Below, piece by piece: positions 19,001 to 26,194 of a stretch of 64,000 nucleotides of DNA. The notes beneath the pieces are model-generated. The model was not told the DNA's origin. It searched no databases and saw only the letters and a list, made by a program, of their open reading frames with translations. The position numbers and the translations under genes are program-made. Within the stretch, counting starts at the first letter, position 1. Every line of letters begins with the position of its first letter. The DNA lies in contig JAPFFF010000017.1 in the NCBI GenBank assembly GCA_039105265.1, positions 558,001 through 622,000 on the forward strand. Direction: 5' to 3'. The stretch comes from Tritrichomonas musculus. Lineage: Eukaryota; Parabasalia; Tritrichomonadida; Tritrichomonadidae.

Positions 19001-19714
19001 TATCGATCGGGTGGTAACGTGATAAGACCGAAGTCTGGTGATTACGTTCGATGTATGTTCTATGCAGAGCAACTCAGGTTCACTAACGATTCAAATAGAT
19101 ACGTCAACGATCTCGCGTTGAGTACCGAAACTGTAAACAATGATACTTCACTAGCAACATCAGCGTTCGTACATAAATGTGTTGATGACGCGGTTGCTAA
19201 CATTGATTTAACTGATTATGCGTTGAAGAGTGAGATACCAAACATTGATGTTAACAATGTCAGAGCATATGACGATCTATCATACTGTTCTACTGATAAG
19301 ACATCGTTGACGATAGGTGTTACTGGAACTTTGAAATTACCATCGATTCTCCCTTTCACGGAAGGTGCACATATTGTAGTCGATGCCGTATTTGATGATG
19401 GTACTGAACATCTTGACTTCATATTCAAAACCAATTCCAGTACCAGTGATACGCATACAATGATTTACAACGTGAATGGAACTGAAGCTGTAATTAGATA
19501 TCAAGACTATACGATAAACTGGAATAACAGTACTGGTGAGTTCACTATCAAAGGTTTCATGAAACATAAAGGTAAGAACCCATTAGAATATAGAAATTTA
19601 CGTGCCGATACCGGTGATCATCATGATTCGTTGGCGTTGAATAGCCAAATCGAACAACTATGGAGTTACATCACAGCGTTAGAAACACGATTAGCTGCAC
19701 TCGAATCGAAGTAA
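13004..19714 (+). CDS. giant fibre-like surface protein (2236 aa)
   Basis: The largest gene of P1. Two homologous modules are present. Module one (about residues 60-430) and module two (about 1210-1590) both contain FGxxWSxTWDGNKWxG, QQFYEVxPxP and SSKIIxADNxxTMRxDLN. Each is followed by a small-residue hydrophobic stretch and a second shared domain (about 1000-1050 and 1705-1755) with a W-C and C-K-x-FR pattern. The C-terminal 400 residues look like phage tail fibre: SDYSTTTECDSKY, NDTSLATSAFVHKCV, DLTDYALKSEIP, then a short terminal coiled coil (LETRLAALESK). A trimeric virion fibre or attachment protein is the best reading; no cleavage site or signal peptide is evident. The stop is TAAACC. 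Confidence 0.75.
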   Translation: MITPLSVQTLSLVDEGYDVRVVNDELKITKDGSPDDVRINCVYTKNEIDEIVTNTKSEINDNSLFKLRESDQLYLYKPSSITQTSKYYGMNWDIDPDYEIPPQTNFEFRDYLFGHTWSMTWDGNKWVGNNVVNHSFNKQSTYTNNYGHPGLIVQHTDHIAKWINCFHELPVYHQNVNFATILAEYVTNWRVVYKDGYVIPLPDSTEITLDSAPTYEIEGVKCDVQNIIVKVPSSITAVHMLYIQADININGHITPLKWDSHPSHPIVANCLHTWIDNPVIESFTYVREVTHSNKSILDNQSASKNLHIYIEKEYFEQKPDTADETYNPFDIMITQQFYEVKPDPRECTTITTDNNIYSSKIIWADNIMTMRRDLNVVGGTVDVLAYDYSVLRAIINGIQEQLRLQAAYNEYIDSIRKGLAIASDIITILSGAVNMVKDLSTLSMTGENMNINTYRTEDFTFPGMGGPNDDYPGGKQPISGKFLLDMDTSAAGQVLKRFIPTQTEIPAATSSLTATDLVLNAMNSLTQIGTTTTTLIAGGLTLDRVPEMIDGVRVIQQSIQTITDSVRELRRRWREHRDNTIVDHTVENTDEMELDDLDDETPTTRLTHDTTTNAGSGFGDHNLESLSDLTDEELLALNSSDVHVDQIGNDLILITSVTTGEVVYIRRRDHVQSITTPERIRFDSRRRVDTTSTWSYDGRTALEIEQMLLADRILFENTHPELQFVRNSDVDTGVDWTEVRDSTGRTVAIIDVTMLTRTSVDSDGISIHNHGSSVNVNSDGIHVNDDTRELIANEYNVVVVNHELTPTDDADVVIPGTTITLVDIEQMDWFQRHRLANEIHGLRFRDSRSELGSTNNDDHTEVVYKNNVIGVIDRRHINQVTINDNQITLTNPDNQLTLTDHDIQWMRDHDEQHRSTLRGFISNINNRLEEINMDMEWLLDHPSLTDRYVVCRGSRILVPIVDAVLYIPRSIRKASTYSLEGESVDGESIPNKLSLQPLIDWCKSTESDISIPDDSNEAVSLNSCVNICKTFRDTIKGPLELLSYKIQEVESNQPSTSGDSEFDTVDGYPSYYVKHSDITTYEPTSTDSVQDPVIIMKISLPSELKSRFTTTVDVFKIHMRNLLILDWQGNVLNDFIISFDNGKFICPELTHNKARDCYTYSTRERDDPEIMFDKDLNIEPYSWYLNGDMTIHNLLNDDSLVSRKPVIKCDIIDAKNALRLQESDVYYFYRPSMITYDEHVKYMDTFGSETLEYECECYKMVYKIPSTYEIPTNLTFKFSEYCFGNKWSLTWDGNKWIGDDIQGRFQSKIISKCQKRDPKPDNYGSTGCIIAVKRDTLNSRAIRETNSKGLAYSLLRTCMRDDGGVYEPYIKFKDGSVVNGSDYSLSIGFTSADSSVKLDGYDLASVSCTIGNYSASKLNISDIEQLYLDLVLPGQELVNRLSFTIDGDEVHRSGSNDNGYVDLKGALDTVDRVGYVWSMRSKNDTGRDITLYLRHDYTDPIDEVNWDPSTNAFEYIIKQQFYEVSPNPNAATTLYTDFNITSSKIITADNITTMRSDLNLVTNNVDVVSYDVKEVKSKVDALSSEMVDQQSKTKYLQKEVDKIDMKANVGIALGVAGCVIGATGLGVAGKALSFASKGVANTVGRELVNTVTKVSDVGADVVTDMAGKLVDELPDIGADIFFGDMVSVPVSRMMKSRTVLSNTDKLNKIIEWCDQEYVPVEDMTFTDELDDPSKVAMTLTSTMDMCKRFRHTMKPMIKTLAQTMQLSRDDVIDIVGKIDGIDKNIKLVAEDIITDGSIRVKLMVRTISEFNDVDYDEQYVSLTITNGVISEYNGTDTFPSATMDETVTQITISNPQHVQVTGITIKENTLIRHLEFTTNDIAYTCDVDALQKKIDSLHDQLEQNDKSLATTLNEFPTVDEVNTALDTVKNESDIKYALKSEIPTTIDLSDYSTTTECDSKYIHQDSIIPSTDTTTTEFTDDDILSALNTVNRINNAQFWYRSGGNVIRPKSGDYVRCMFYAEQLRFTNDSNRYVNDLALSTETVNNDTSLATSAFVHKCVDDAVANIDLTDYALKSEIPNIDVNNVRAYDDLSYCSTDKTSLTIGVTGTLKLPSILPFTEGAHIVVDAVFDDGTEHLDFIFKTNSSTSDTHTMIYNVNGTEAVIRYQDYTINWNNSTGEFTIKGFMKHKGKNPLEYRNLRADTGDHHDSLALNSQIEQLWSYITALETRLAALESK

Positions 19715-19770
19715 ACCAAAAATAGATGAATCGTTATTTTTAAACTCATCCACCACCGATTCGCTGTCGC

Positions 19771-20319
19771 TCATACGACGACGTACTTCAGACATAAGTG
19801 ATATACATTGACGAGATCGTTGAACTCTTTGTTATAGACTTGTTTGAAGTCAGTGACTATCTCACCAGACTCAGTAACGATCTTAATAGCATCGATCTTC
19901 TGTATTGGTGATACTTTCGCGACACAACATCCAGGATTGTCATCAGTGTATATCTCAACATCACCACCTGTAACTGATTTGATGATTGATGCTAGATCTT
20001 GTTGTGGAACGATGATAGTATGTTTACTGATGAGATTACTGATCAGAGCTTTATCTTGATCGAGTAGTATCTTCGCGTATGTTTCTAGAATGAGTGATCG
20101 AACATCAACTTTCTCTAACTCCGTTGACGGTGCATCATTAAATGTAATATCACGAGTGATGACTATATCTTCTTTACCATCATCACGTTTATTGATGAAG
20201 ATGTTGTTATTGATATTGTTATTGGATTGCGATGCTGATGTCGGTTCGAGTGAAACATTTGCATTGACTCCATTGTTGAGTGACCTCTTCTTAATCATTT
20301 CATTGATTTTAAAATACAT
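19771..20319 (-). CDS. unknown protein (182 aa)
   Basis: A 182-residue protein without recognised domain. Residues 15-60 are Asn/Ser-rich and likely disordered (SNNNINNNIF). The rest mixes helices with strands and contains GGDVEIYTDDNPGCCVAKV. Start uncertain: ATG at 20319, or the second Met at 20298 (MIKKRSLNN), which has TCAATGAA before it. It is the leftmost gene of the leftward late cluster and faces the fibre gene tail to tail. Confidence 0.55.
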   Translation of the reverse strand: MYFKINEMIKKRSLNNGVNANVSLEPTSASQSNNNINNNIFINKRDDGKEDIVITRDITFNDAPSTELEKVDVRSLILETYAKILLDQDKALISNLISKHTIIVPQQDLASIIKSVTGGDVEIYTDDNPGCCVAKVSPIQKIDAIKIVTESGEIVTDFKQVYNKEFNDLVNVYHLCLKYVVV

Positions 20320-20393
20320 GGAATCCGTTGATCAATACCCAAAGGGATAGTCCGTCTAGCGGATTTGACTTCATCAGAGATTTGCATAGCAAA

Positions 20394-20582
20394 TCAATAC
20401 GAGTTAACATCATCTTTATACAGGATCAACTGTTTAGCATTGACTCGTTTCGATGATCCATCTGTTGCTGATAGATTCTCTTTCTTATGAGTCGCTGGAT
20501 GACGATATTCGGGTTTCGTTATTGGTGGAGTCGGAGTCGTGTGTTGGCGATAACTCATTACTTGAACTGATTTACCGGACAT
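20394..20582 (-). CDS. small basic protein (62 aa, unknown)
   Basis: Sixty-two residues, Pro/Thr/Lys-rich (TPTPPITKPEYRHPATHKKE), probably disordered. TTCATTAA immediately precedes the ATG, an initiator-like context shared with neighbours, which supports it as a real gene. It lies 28 bases downstream of the HNH gene on the same strand. No function can be assigned. Confidence 0.5.
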   Translation of the reverse strand: MSGKSVQVMSYRQHTTPTPPITKPEYRHPATHKKENLSATDGSSKRVNAKQLILYKDDVNSY

Positions 20583-20610
20583 TTAATGAAAAATAAACAA
20601 ACCATTCGAT

Positions 20611-21171
20611 TTAGATGAATTCACGTCGAAGTCCACGAATACCGATATTATGAAGCTTATGATTAATATCCCATAGTTTAACTTTATTCTCTTTACTGAT
20701 TCTGATTTTACGATATTGTTCACCGTTATAGAACCATACTTCACCATCTTGGTCCATGAAATAACCTTCAAACTCCCATCCCTTGTATAATATGATCGGT
20801 ACTACATCAATCGGTAACTCATCAACATACTCGTACTTGTATTGACCCCAGCCAGTTCGATTCAACGCGTTCTTACTACGAGTTTTCCAACATAGATTCT
20901 CTATATGATAATCAGTTCTGATTCGATTACGGTGTTCGACTTCGACTTTGTTTTCGGGATCATCATTCTCGATCCATTGTAAAGCTATGACAACATGTTT
21001 GCAATAGTACTGACCATTGAGTTTGATTTGAATATAATTACTTTTCTGATGTTCCCATTCACTAATGATATATCCGTTATCTTTACGACGAATCTGATAT
21101 GGATAGTCAGTATTGATCTCGTAATCGTTGTCGACTTTCAATGTCTCCCATTCTTGTTTATTGTCACTCAT
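20611..21171 (-). CDS. HNH endonuclease with NUMOD4-like N-terminus (186 aa)
   Basis: Residues about 6-60 resemble NUMOD4 followed by the strand pair that precedes HNH domains (EWETLKVDNDYEINTDYPYQ, then SNYIQIKLNGQYYCKHVVIA). Residues about 76-110 match the HNH core: VEVEHRNRIRTDYHIENLCW and KTRSKNALN, where H-N-x-x-N-L-x-W is typical. The usual Asp before the first His is Glu (V-E-H). The C-terminal 70 residues (WEFEGYFMDQDGEVWFYNG) may be another NUMOD-like repeat. Such proteins are usually homing nucleases of phages and giant viruses. Whether it cuts DNA or serves element replication is unknown. Confidence 0.78.
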   Translation of the reverse strand: MSDNKQEWETLKVDNDYEINTDYPYQIRRKDNGYIISEWEHQKSNYIQIKLNGQYYCKHVVIALQWIENDDPENKVEVEHRNRIRTDYHIENLCWKTRSKNALNRTGWGQYKYEYVDELPIDVVPIILYKGWEFEGYFMDQDGEVWFYNGEQYRKIRISKENKVKLWDINHKLHNIGIRGLRREFI

Positions 21172-21218
21172 TTGAATTTATAGAAAAATATTAGTTTGTA
21201 ACTAGTTCTATGAAATAC

Positions 21219-22835
21219 TTATCTGCTTGTAATATCGTATGGACCTAATTCAACAACGGGTGGGAGACCATTTGGTTGAACATGAATGGATATGACAGTA
21301 TCTTGAAGTAACGCCATAACAGGTGGAGTTGTCATAGCTGGTTGAACGAAATCATTAGGGTTATTACCACCAGCACCATCTGGTACGGTAGCGGGTAGAT
21401 CGCATACGATTTCATATGTGATTGGAGTGTTAGATGTCTGACCTTGTTGGAATGTGTTATCGGTTTCAGTTGGGAGTCCGATGAAGAATGATGTTCTATC
21501 ATAGCTAACTCTTCCAGTACTAACACTAGCAGCCCTTGGATTCGTTAATGATTGAACGACCTCTTTATTGAGTCCAGTCTGTTCACCGTTAACATTCATA
21601 GCGTTCTGACATAATTCAATAAACATGGGATCGGAACCATCTGTAGCGAATGGAATTGTTGGAACAACACCGTAACCACCACATCGTAATTGGAAATTAC
21701 TGAACTGCGGGTTCTTGAATACAGTATGATGAGTTGATCTTAATGGAAACAAGAAGAATATTGAATCAACAAATCGTGGAGTGATTGTTTGAGTACTTGA
21801 ACAACGACCAGCATGATTGAGTGGTTTACTCATGGTTGTGAATGTCAATATCTGAGTTGGAAAGATGAGTTCTTGTTGAGTGTATCGTTGAACGAGTGAT
21901 TGATATATATCTCCATCAATACCGAAATTTGGGATAACACTATAACTGTCAACAATCTCATAATTACGATCAACTGTAAGAGTTATCTGCGCAGTAGTTA
22001 GATTCTCTGCACCATTGTTACTATTCCATATACTAGCTGGATCTCCGATTTGAGTGAACTCATTAGTAATGGGATTTATATTGAATTGAATGAAATTAAC
22101 TGGATCATGTACTAATTCATCATGTATACCAACTGGACACCAAACCAAACCCTGTGTACCGAACATAACTTTGAGTTCTAATTTACCTGCGAATGAGGGT
22201 AAGTATTTGATGTTACTTAATGGTAGGAATCGTCTGAGATCGATCTTCAATGGGATCGTGATATTATTATAATTTACGTTCGCGTTTTGAAGTGATAAGA
22301 AGTAACCACAACGAGCTTGATCGAATTTGCGTTTAAATATATCTTTATGACGAACCTTGGAGTAGATATCAGCTTGTTTTGATGTTTCGTTAGCACCACA
22401 TGCTGTGATGAATGACTCTTCTGGACCGAAGTTCTGAGTGTAAATAGAGATACCATTAGCTAAGATTTCATATTTTTCAACTGAATCCATAGCATCTTTG
22501 AATCCGATCCATATACCATTAAAATCATGACCATGCATATTATCTAAAGCTGTTACAAGACCTGCACTCAAATGCGCGTTCGGAATGTGTAGTTTAGCTT
22601 TGATGAATCCGTTATAGATATCAGCAGTGTTATCACATGTCGGACTGATAATGAATGTCGTGAATGAACCAGCGTGAATGGGTGCTGATGGACTGTACGA
22701 AGCTTGCGCATCGATGACGTACTTCTTGTTAGTGTCTGACATGGCTATAGCATTATCGACTATATCGAAATAACTAGCCACTTGAGTATTTACTTCAGCT
22801 GATGTCTTGTGAAAGACTTCGTTGTTGAATGTCAT
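21219..22835 (-). CDS. major capsid protein, double jelly-roll type
   Basis: A 538-residue protein with features of Polinton major capsid proteins. The best marker is IPLKIDLRRFLPLSNIKYLP at about residues 200-220, followed by FAGKLELKVMFGTQGLVWCP, the signature end of the first jelly roll. The second jelly roll follows, with long strands up to residue 530. Family members form pseudo-hexagonal trimers in icosahedral capsids. It sits among other leftward structural and packaging genes. A start context of TCAAGTAA precedes the ATG. Length and order of motifs fit an intact protein. Confidence 0.88.
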   Translation of the reverse strand: MTFNNEVFHKTSAEVNTQVASYFDIVDNAIAMSDTNKKYVIDAQASYSPSAPIHAGSFTTFIISPTCDNTADIYNGFIKAKLHIPNAHLSAGLVTALDNMHGHDFNGIWIGFKDAMDSVEKYEILANGISIYTQNFGPEESFITACGANETSKQADIYSKVRHKDIFKRKFDQARCGYFLSLQNANVNYNNITIPLKIDLRRFLPLSNIKYLPSFAGKLELKVMFGTQGLVWCPVGIHDELVHDPVNFIQFNINPITNEFTQIGDPASIWNSNNGAENLTTAQITLTVDRNYEIVDSYSVIPNFGIDGDIYQSLVQRYTQQELIFPTQILTFTTMSKPLNHAGRCSSTQTITPRFVDSIFFLFPLRSTHHTVFKNPQFSNFQLRCGGYGVVPTIPFATDGSDPMFIELCQNAMNVNGEQTGLNKEVVQSLTNPRAASVSTGRVSYDRTSFFIGLPTETDNTFQQGQTSNTPITYEIVCDLPATVPDGAGGNNPNDFVQPAMTTPPVMALLQDTVISIHVQPNGLPPVVELGPYDITSR

Positions 22836-22880
22836 TTACTTGACAGAAAAATATGATGGTTTAAGTCGACGGATTCATAC

Positions 22881-23489
22881 TTAGCGTCGTATACGTGATC
22901 GAAATATGGGTTGTTCAATGATTGGTTCTGGTTCAACTGGTTCAGGTTCAACTGGTTGTGGTGCAACTGGTTGAGGTTCATTAACAACAGGTTCTGGTTC
23001 AACTGACTCTGGAAACATTTCCGGTACATATCGACTACGAATACGCGATTTCGATAACTCTTTGTTGACGACATGTTTGATATACTGTTTCTGCTCTTTC
23101 TTGAATCTATCATTGCGGATCTCTTCACCGAGATTACGTAACTGTTCGAGTATTTCGAGATTAATCGTTGAATCTGGTCTAGTTGATGGAATCGTACTAC
23201 TAGATGTTCGCGGTCTACGTTGTTTGATTACAGGTGGTGGTGGTGTTGATTCAGTTTCAGACTCGACATCGTTAGTAACATCGACAGACTGTTTATCAAC
23301 ATCGACATCGACAGACTGTTTATCAACATCGTTATTGGTTTGATCTTCTAATTTAGTCTCCCTCAACTTGACTATATATTTACCTTCTTTCTTGGTTGGA
23401 AACACTTCATATTCAGGATCTTCAATCCCCTGTAACCATCGTTGAATGATTTGATTTCGTTTCACTCCACGTACGTACTTAGAACTCAT
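22881..23489 (-). CDS. virion-associated candidate with EPxPV repeats (202 aa)
   Basis: A 202-residue protein with a compact basic N-terminus (residues 1-50, MSSKYVRGVKRNQIIQRWL), a repeated VDKQSVDVDVDKQSVDV stretch, a Pro/Thr-rich linker, a helical region about 110-145, and a C-terminal tail of EPEPV-type repeats ending FRSRIRR. It is predominantly disordered. It lies directly downstream of a group of small virion-like genes and 46 bases upstream of the major capsid gene. It may be a scaffold, cement or core protein. No family recognised. Confidence 0.6.
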   Translation of the reverse strand: MSSKYVRGVKRNQIIQRWLQGIEDPEYEVFPTKKEGKYIVKLRETKLEDQTNNDVDKQSVDVDVDKQSVDVTNDVESETESTPPPPVIKQRRPRTSSSTIPSTRPDSTINLEILEQLRNLGEEIRNDRFKKEQKQYIKHVVNKELSKSRIRSRYVPEMFPESVEPEPVVNEPQPVAPQPVEPEPVEPEPIIEQPIFRSRIRR

Positions 23490-23523
23490 TTGATTTTAAC
23501 AAAAATATCATCACTGACAATAC

Positions 23524-23751
23524 TCACTTATGTTTGGATTTACGAGTTTTGGATTTGTGTTTACTGGTTTTGATATACGGTACCGTTACATCATGAGTAT
23601 TAGTGTTATCATGATATTGTTTCGTTGAAGATCGCGGTCTAGTGACTTCGTTATACATGGTACCAGGTCCAGATACGATAACAGAATTACTCGATCTATA
23701 TGCATTTGTTCGATCTCTGCTTCCGCAAATTGTTCGATCTCTGCCACTCAT
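23524..23751 (-). CDS. small basic protein with Lys/Ser tail (75 aa)
   Basis: Seventy-five residues. The N-terminus repeats RDRT (GRDRTICGSRDRTNAYRSS), and the C-terminus is KTSKHKSKTRKSKHK. The net charge is strongly positive, as in viral core or DNA-condensing proteins. It is packed 10 bases after the preceding leftward gene. A role in packing DNA in the capsid is inferred from charge and position only. Confidence 0.5.
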   Translation of the reverse strand: MSGRDRTICGSRDRTNAYRSSNSVIVSGPGTMYNEVTRPRSSTKQYHDNTNTHDVTVPYIKTSKHKSKTRKSKHK

Positions 23752-23761
23752 TTATGGTTCA

Positions 23762-24166
23762 TTAAATACCTCTGAACGGAATCGCATTATTTGATCTCTT
23801 TCGTGAATCTACTGCAGCTTGTGCTGTTGATGATCCACCTTGTTTTAATTCGCCACGCGCGAACTGTTCACTGATCTTCACGAGCTTGTCTTTGACCGAC
23901 CCCTTTGGCATGTGACTGAATATGTTTGCACCTGCTGATGTAATAGCACCTAACGTTGGATTGAATGCAGTAGCGAATGGTGTTATCGCATGTAGCATAG
24001 TACCGACAGCTTTCGGATTATTCATAGCATAATTCTTGGCTCCAATGAGCCCTTTCTTAGTCGCATTCCATACTCTATGTGCTACGTTTTTAGCACCGAT
24101 GAGCCCCTGATGGACATCACTTTTAAGTCTATTCCAACCGCTTGTAATGAAACTCTTGAATCCCAT
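23762..24166 (-). CDS. small amphipathic virion-type protein (134 aa)
   Basis: A 134-residue protein with a repeated GLIGAKN segment (about residues 21-27 and 38-44), Trp-containing amphipathic N-terminus (FKSFITSGWNRLKSD) and a central Ala/Gly/Thr-rich hydrophobic stretch (about 55-85). Such composition recalls membrane-active minor capsid proteins of adenovirus-like viruses, but no clear homology is visible by eye. The gene lies between the ATPase and the small basic protein in the structural cluster. Alternative: a membrane or scaffold component. Confidence 0.55.
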   Translation of the reverse strand: MGFKSFITSGWNRLKSDVHQGLIGAKNVAHRVWNATKKGLIGAKNYAMNNPKAVGTMLHAITPFATAFNPTLGAITSAGANIFSHMPKGSVKDKLVKISEQFARGELKQGGSSTAQAAVDSRKRSNNAIPFRGI

Positions 24167-24194
24167 GATTTATTAATCATAAAAACAAACCAAT

Positions 24195-25046
24195 TTATTG
24201 TTCAAAGTGTGATTCGTTACTAGTGATATTGATGATAAACCGATCATGTTGACCCTTATGATTTAGATATTCGATTGTCGTTGACTTGGTATCGAGATTG
24301 TTTGGAGTCTGTTGTAACATCGATGTGAAATCTTCTTTACTGAAACCGCTATAGCATATGATATCAGTGGCCAATCGTTTAACATTCAGATGAACGAATC
24401 GTAATGTTTGAACAGCTATGATACAAGTCAGATTGAAGTGTCTCGTTTTCGTTAGTAACCGACATAGTTCACTGTTACCGTTCTTCAGTAATGGGGATCC
24501 AGCAGCGTCATCTAATACGAGTAACGTGTTGAACGGATATGATGCGGTCTGATACTGAACTAACTTGGATGCTATATATGCTATTCGATCTTCGATTTCC
24601 ATTAACGAGTGTTTCTGGATGATTCTAGCCATTTCTTCATTAGTTTCAACCATTTTGGATAGCACATGTTTGACCATCGCATAGTATTTGAGTTTACGTC
24701 GTAGATGTCGTTTGAGATATGGAAGTAGATTCTCTTCTTTGATGTAATCGATAGGGGTCTTCACATTCTTGGATAGTACTTCAGCTGTTTTATCGAGTTT
24801 ACCAGACGTGGAACAGAATATGATCTTACTGTAATACGGTTTTGTGAATAGTCGTTCAGTTATCATGATGTGTCGCCAGATCCAAAACGATTTACCAGCT
24901 CCCATCTTACCGATTAGAAAGTAGATACCGTTTGACGAGAATGGATATTCAGGAGCGAGTGGTTTAATCAACGCCATTTCGATATCACGTTGATTCTTAC
25001 GTAATGTGTCTTCGATTAGATCTTCAACTTTCTTGATTTGAGTCAT
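24195..25046 (-). CDS. A32-like packaging ATPase
   Basis: A 283-residue FtsK/HerA-superfamily ATPase that would pump element DNA into capsids. Walker A is GKMGAGKS (residues 46-53), Walker B is LLVLDD (175-180), and IIAVQT (about 209-214) supplies the sensor-like Gln. The length is usual for Polinton and NCLDV A32-type ATPases. The stop TAAATT holds a UAAA signal. It is followed by the small virion genes and preceded by the integrase, all leftward and tightly spaced, fitting a packaging and assembly cluster. Confidence 0.93.
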   Translation of the reverse strand: MTQIKKVEDLIEDTLRKNQRDIEMALIKPLAPEYPFSSNGIYFLIGKMGAGKSFWIWRHIMITERLFTKPYYSKIIFCSTSGKLDKTAEVLSKNVKTPIDYIKEENLLPYLKRHLRRKLKYYAMVKHVLSKMVETNEEMARIIQKHSLMEIEDRIAYIASKLVQYQTASYPFNTLLVLDDAAGSPLLKNGNSELCRLLTKTRHFNLTCIIAVQTLRFVHLNVKRLATDIICYSGFSKEDFTSMLQQTPNNLDTKSTTIEYLNHKGQHDRFIINITSNESHFEQ

Positions 25047-25056
25047 TTATAGTAAG

Positions 25057-26184
25057 TTAAATGAACTTTCTTATTTGGTCGGGGATGGTATTTTGATTCA
25101 TCCAGTATTGACGTTCCATTGTCGATAATTTAGTTGGATGACCTTCGCGTAGATATTTCGATTTGATAGTATCTTTAACGGTTGAATCTTCATATGTTAT
25201 CGTATATGTATCTCTCTTCTTGTTATAAGATCGAATCTCTTTAATGATACCGCGTTTACCATCTTTGATTGATGTCGCTAGTGGAACGTTATTGGATGAC
25301 TTCACGAGTTTATATCCAGGGACGGTATCTACAGATCCATCGATAGATCGGATTAGAAACTGATTACCATCTTTGGAATCGACGACGTAAGACTCTTTAG
25401 ATAGATTCGAACGACGTTTCGTTAATGGACTCTTATCCAGAACTACTCTAACTAGATCACCAGGTTTGAAATGATATGGATTTACTTGACGTTCCATCTT
25501 ATCGATATACTCTAACTCATCTTCATCTGTTATCTCATTCGGAGATTTATAATTAAGAGATCGATGCGGCATATCGTTATAGGATTCTACTAATGATAGT
25601 ATATCAGTGTTTGGTTCATTAGCTTTCATATCACGAATGGTCCTCATGAATCTGTTAATGATACCAAGTTTGTTATGATCGTTATCGGTCGTTGTTGTAT
25701 ATACAATATCATGTTCTCTCATGAAATCGAGTACGGATTTCGATAAGTATGATGCATCTTCATCTGATATGATAGACTTACACTCAGGTTCTGATTTGAT
25801 GAACTCGGTTAGTGATTTCAACACTTGTTTAGCACCTTTATTGGTCATCTCATACGCATATGCTTTACGTGTGTTAACGTTAATGAACATCAAATAGTCT
25901 GGATTTGTTTTACAAAGTTCGCTATGCGAATCTTCAATACCCGTTGTCGACTTCGCGCCGCCAATGAACGTATCCATTTGAAACGCATGTTGGATCTTCG
26001 AATAGATATGCATGAACTTTGGTGGCGGAATATGTTGATCGTGAACGACTTTGTTTTGAAGATAGTCTTTAGCTTCATCATCCGTGAAACCATATCTATT
26101 AGCGATTCTCTTGAATTTCGATAACGTATTGGTTGGATACTTAGAATAAACTTCATCAATGGTCTTGAACTTGATTCGGTTCAT
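25057..26184 (-). CDS. Polinton retroviral-type integrase (rve), altered catalytic triad
   Basis: A 375-residue integrase. The first catalytic Asp is D71 (FQMDTFIGG); the second is D141 (IISDEDASY). The residue 36 positions later, where Glu is expected, is N177 in NKLGIINRFMRTIRD. The rest of that helix is well conserved. After the core come two SH3/chromo-like beta domains (about 238-290 and 298-350, including GIIKEIRSYNKKRDTYTITY). Its known role is to insert element DNA with a 5-6-bp target duplication. If Asn is real, either it is a lineage variant using another acidic residue, or this copy is inactive. Confidence 0.9.
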   Translation of the reverse strand: MNRIKFKTIDEVYSKYPTNTLSKFKRIANRYGFTDDEAKDYLQNKVVHDQHIPPPKFMHIYSKIQHAFQMDTFIGGAKSTTGIEDSHSELCKTNPDYLMFINVNTRKAYAYEMTNKGAKQVLKSLTEFIKSEPECKSIISDEDASYLSKSVLDFMREHDIVYTTTTDNDHNKLGIINRFMRTIRDMKANEPNTDILSLVESYNDMPHRSLNYKSPNEITDEDELEYIDKMERQVNPYHFKPGDLVRVVLDKSPLTKRRSNLSKESYVVDSKDGNQFLIRSIDGSVDTVPGYKLVKSSNNVPLATSIKDGKRGIIKEIRSYNKKRDTYTITYEDSTVKDTIKSKYLREGHPTKLSTMERQYWMNQNTIPDQIRKFI

Positions 26185-26194
26185 TTATAGTGGA

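Noticed and set aside
19771-20319. Adenain/Ulp1-type maturation protease of P1
   Set aside because: Looked for His-Asp/Asn-Gln-Cys order in this and other unknown P1 proteins; no convincing set was seen.
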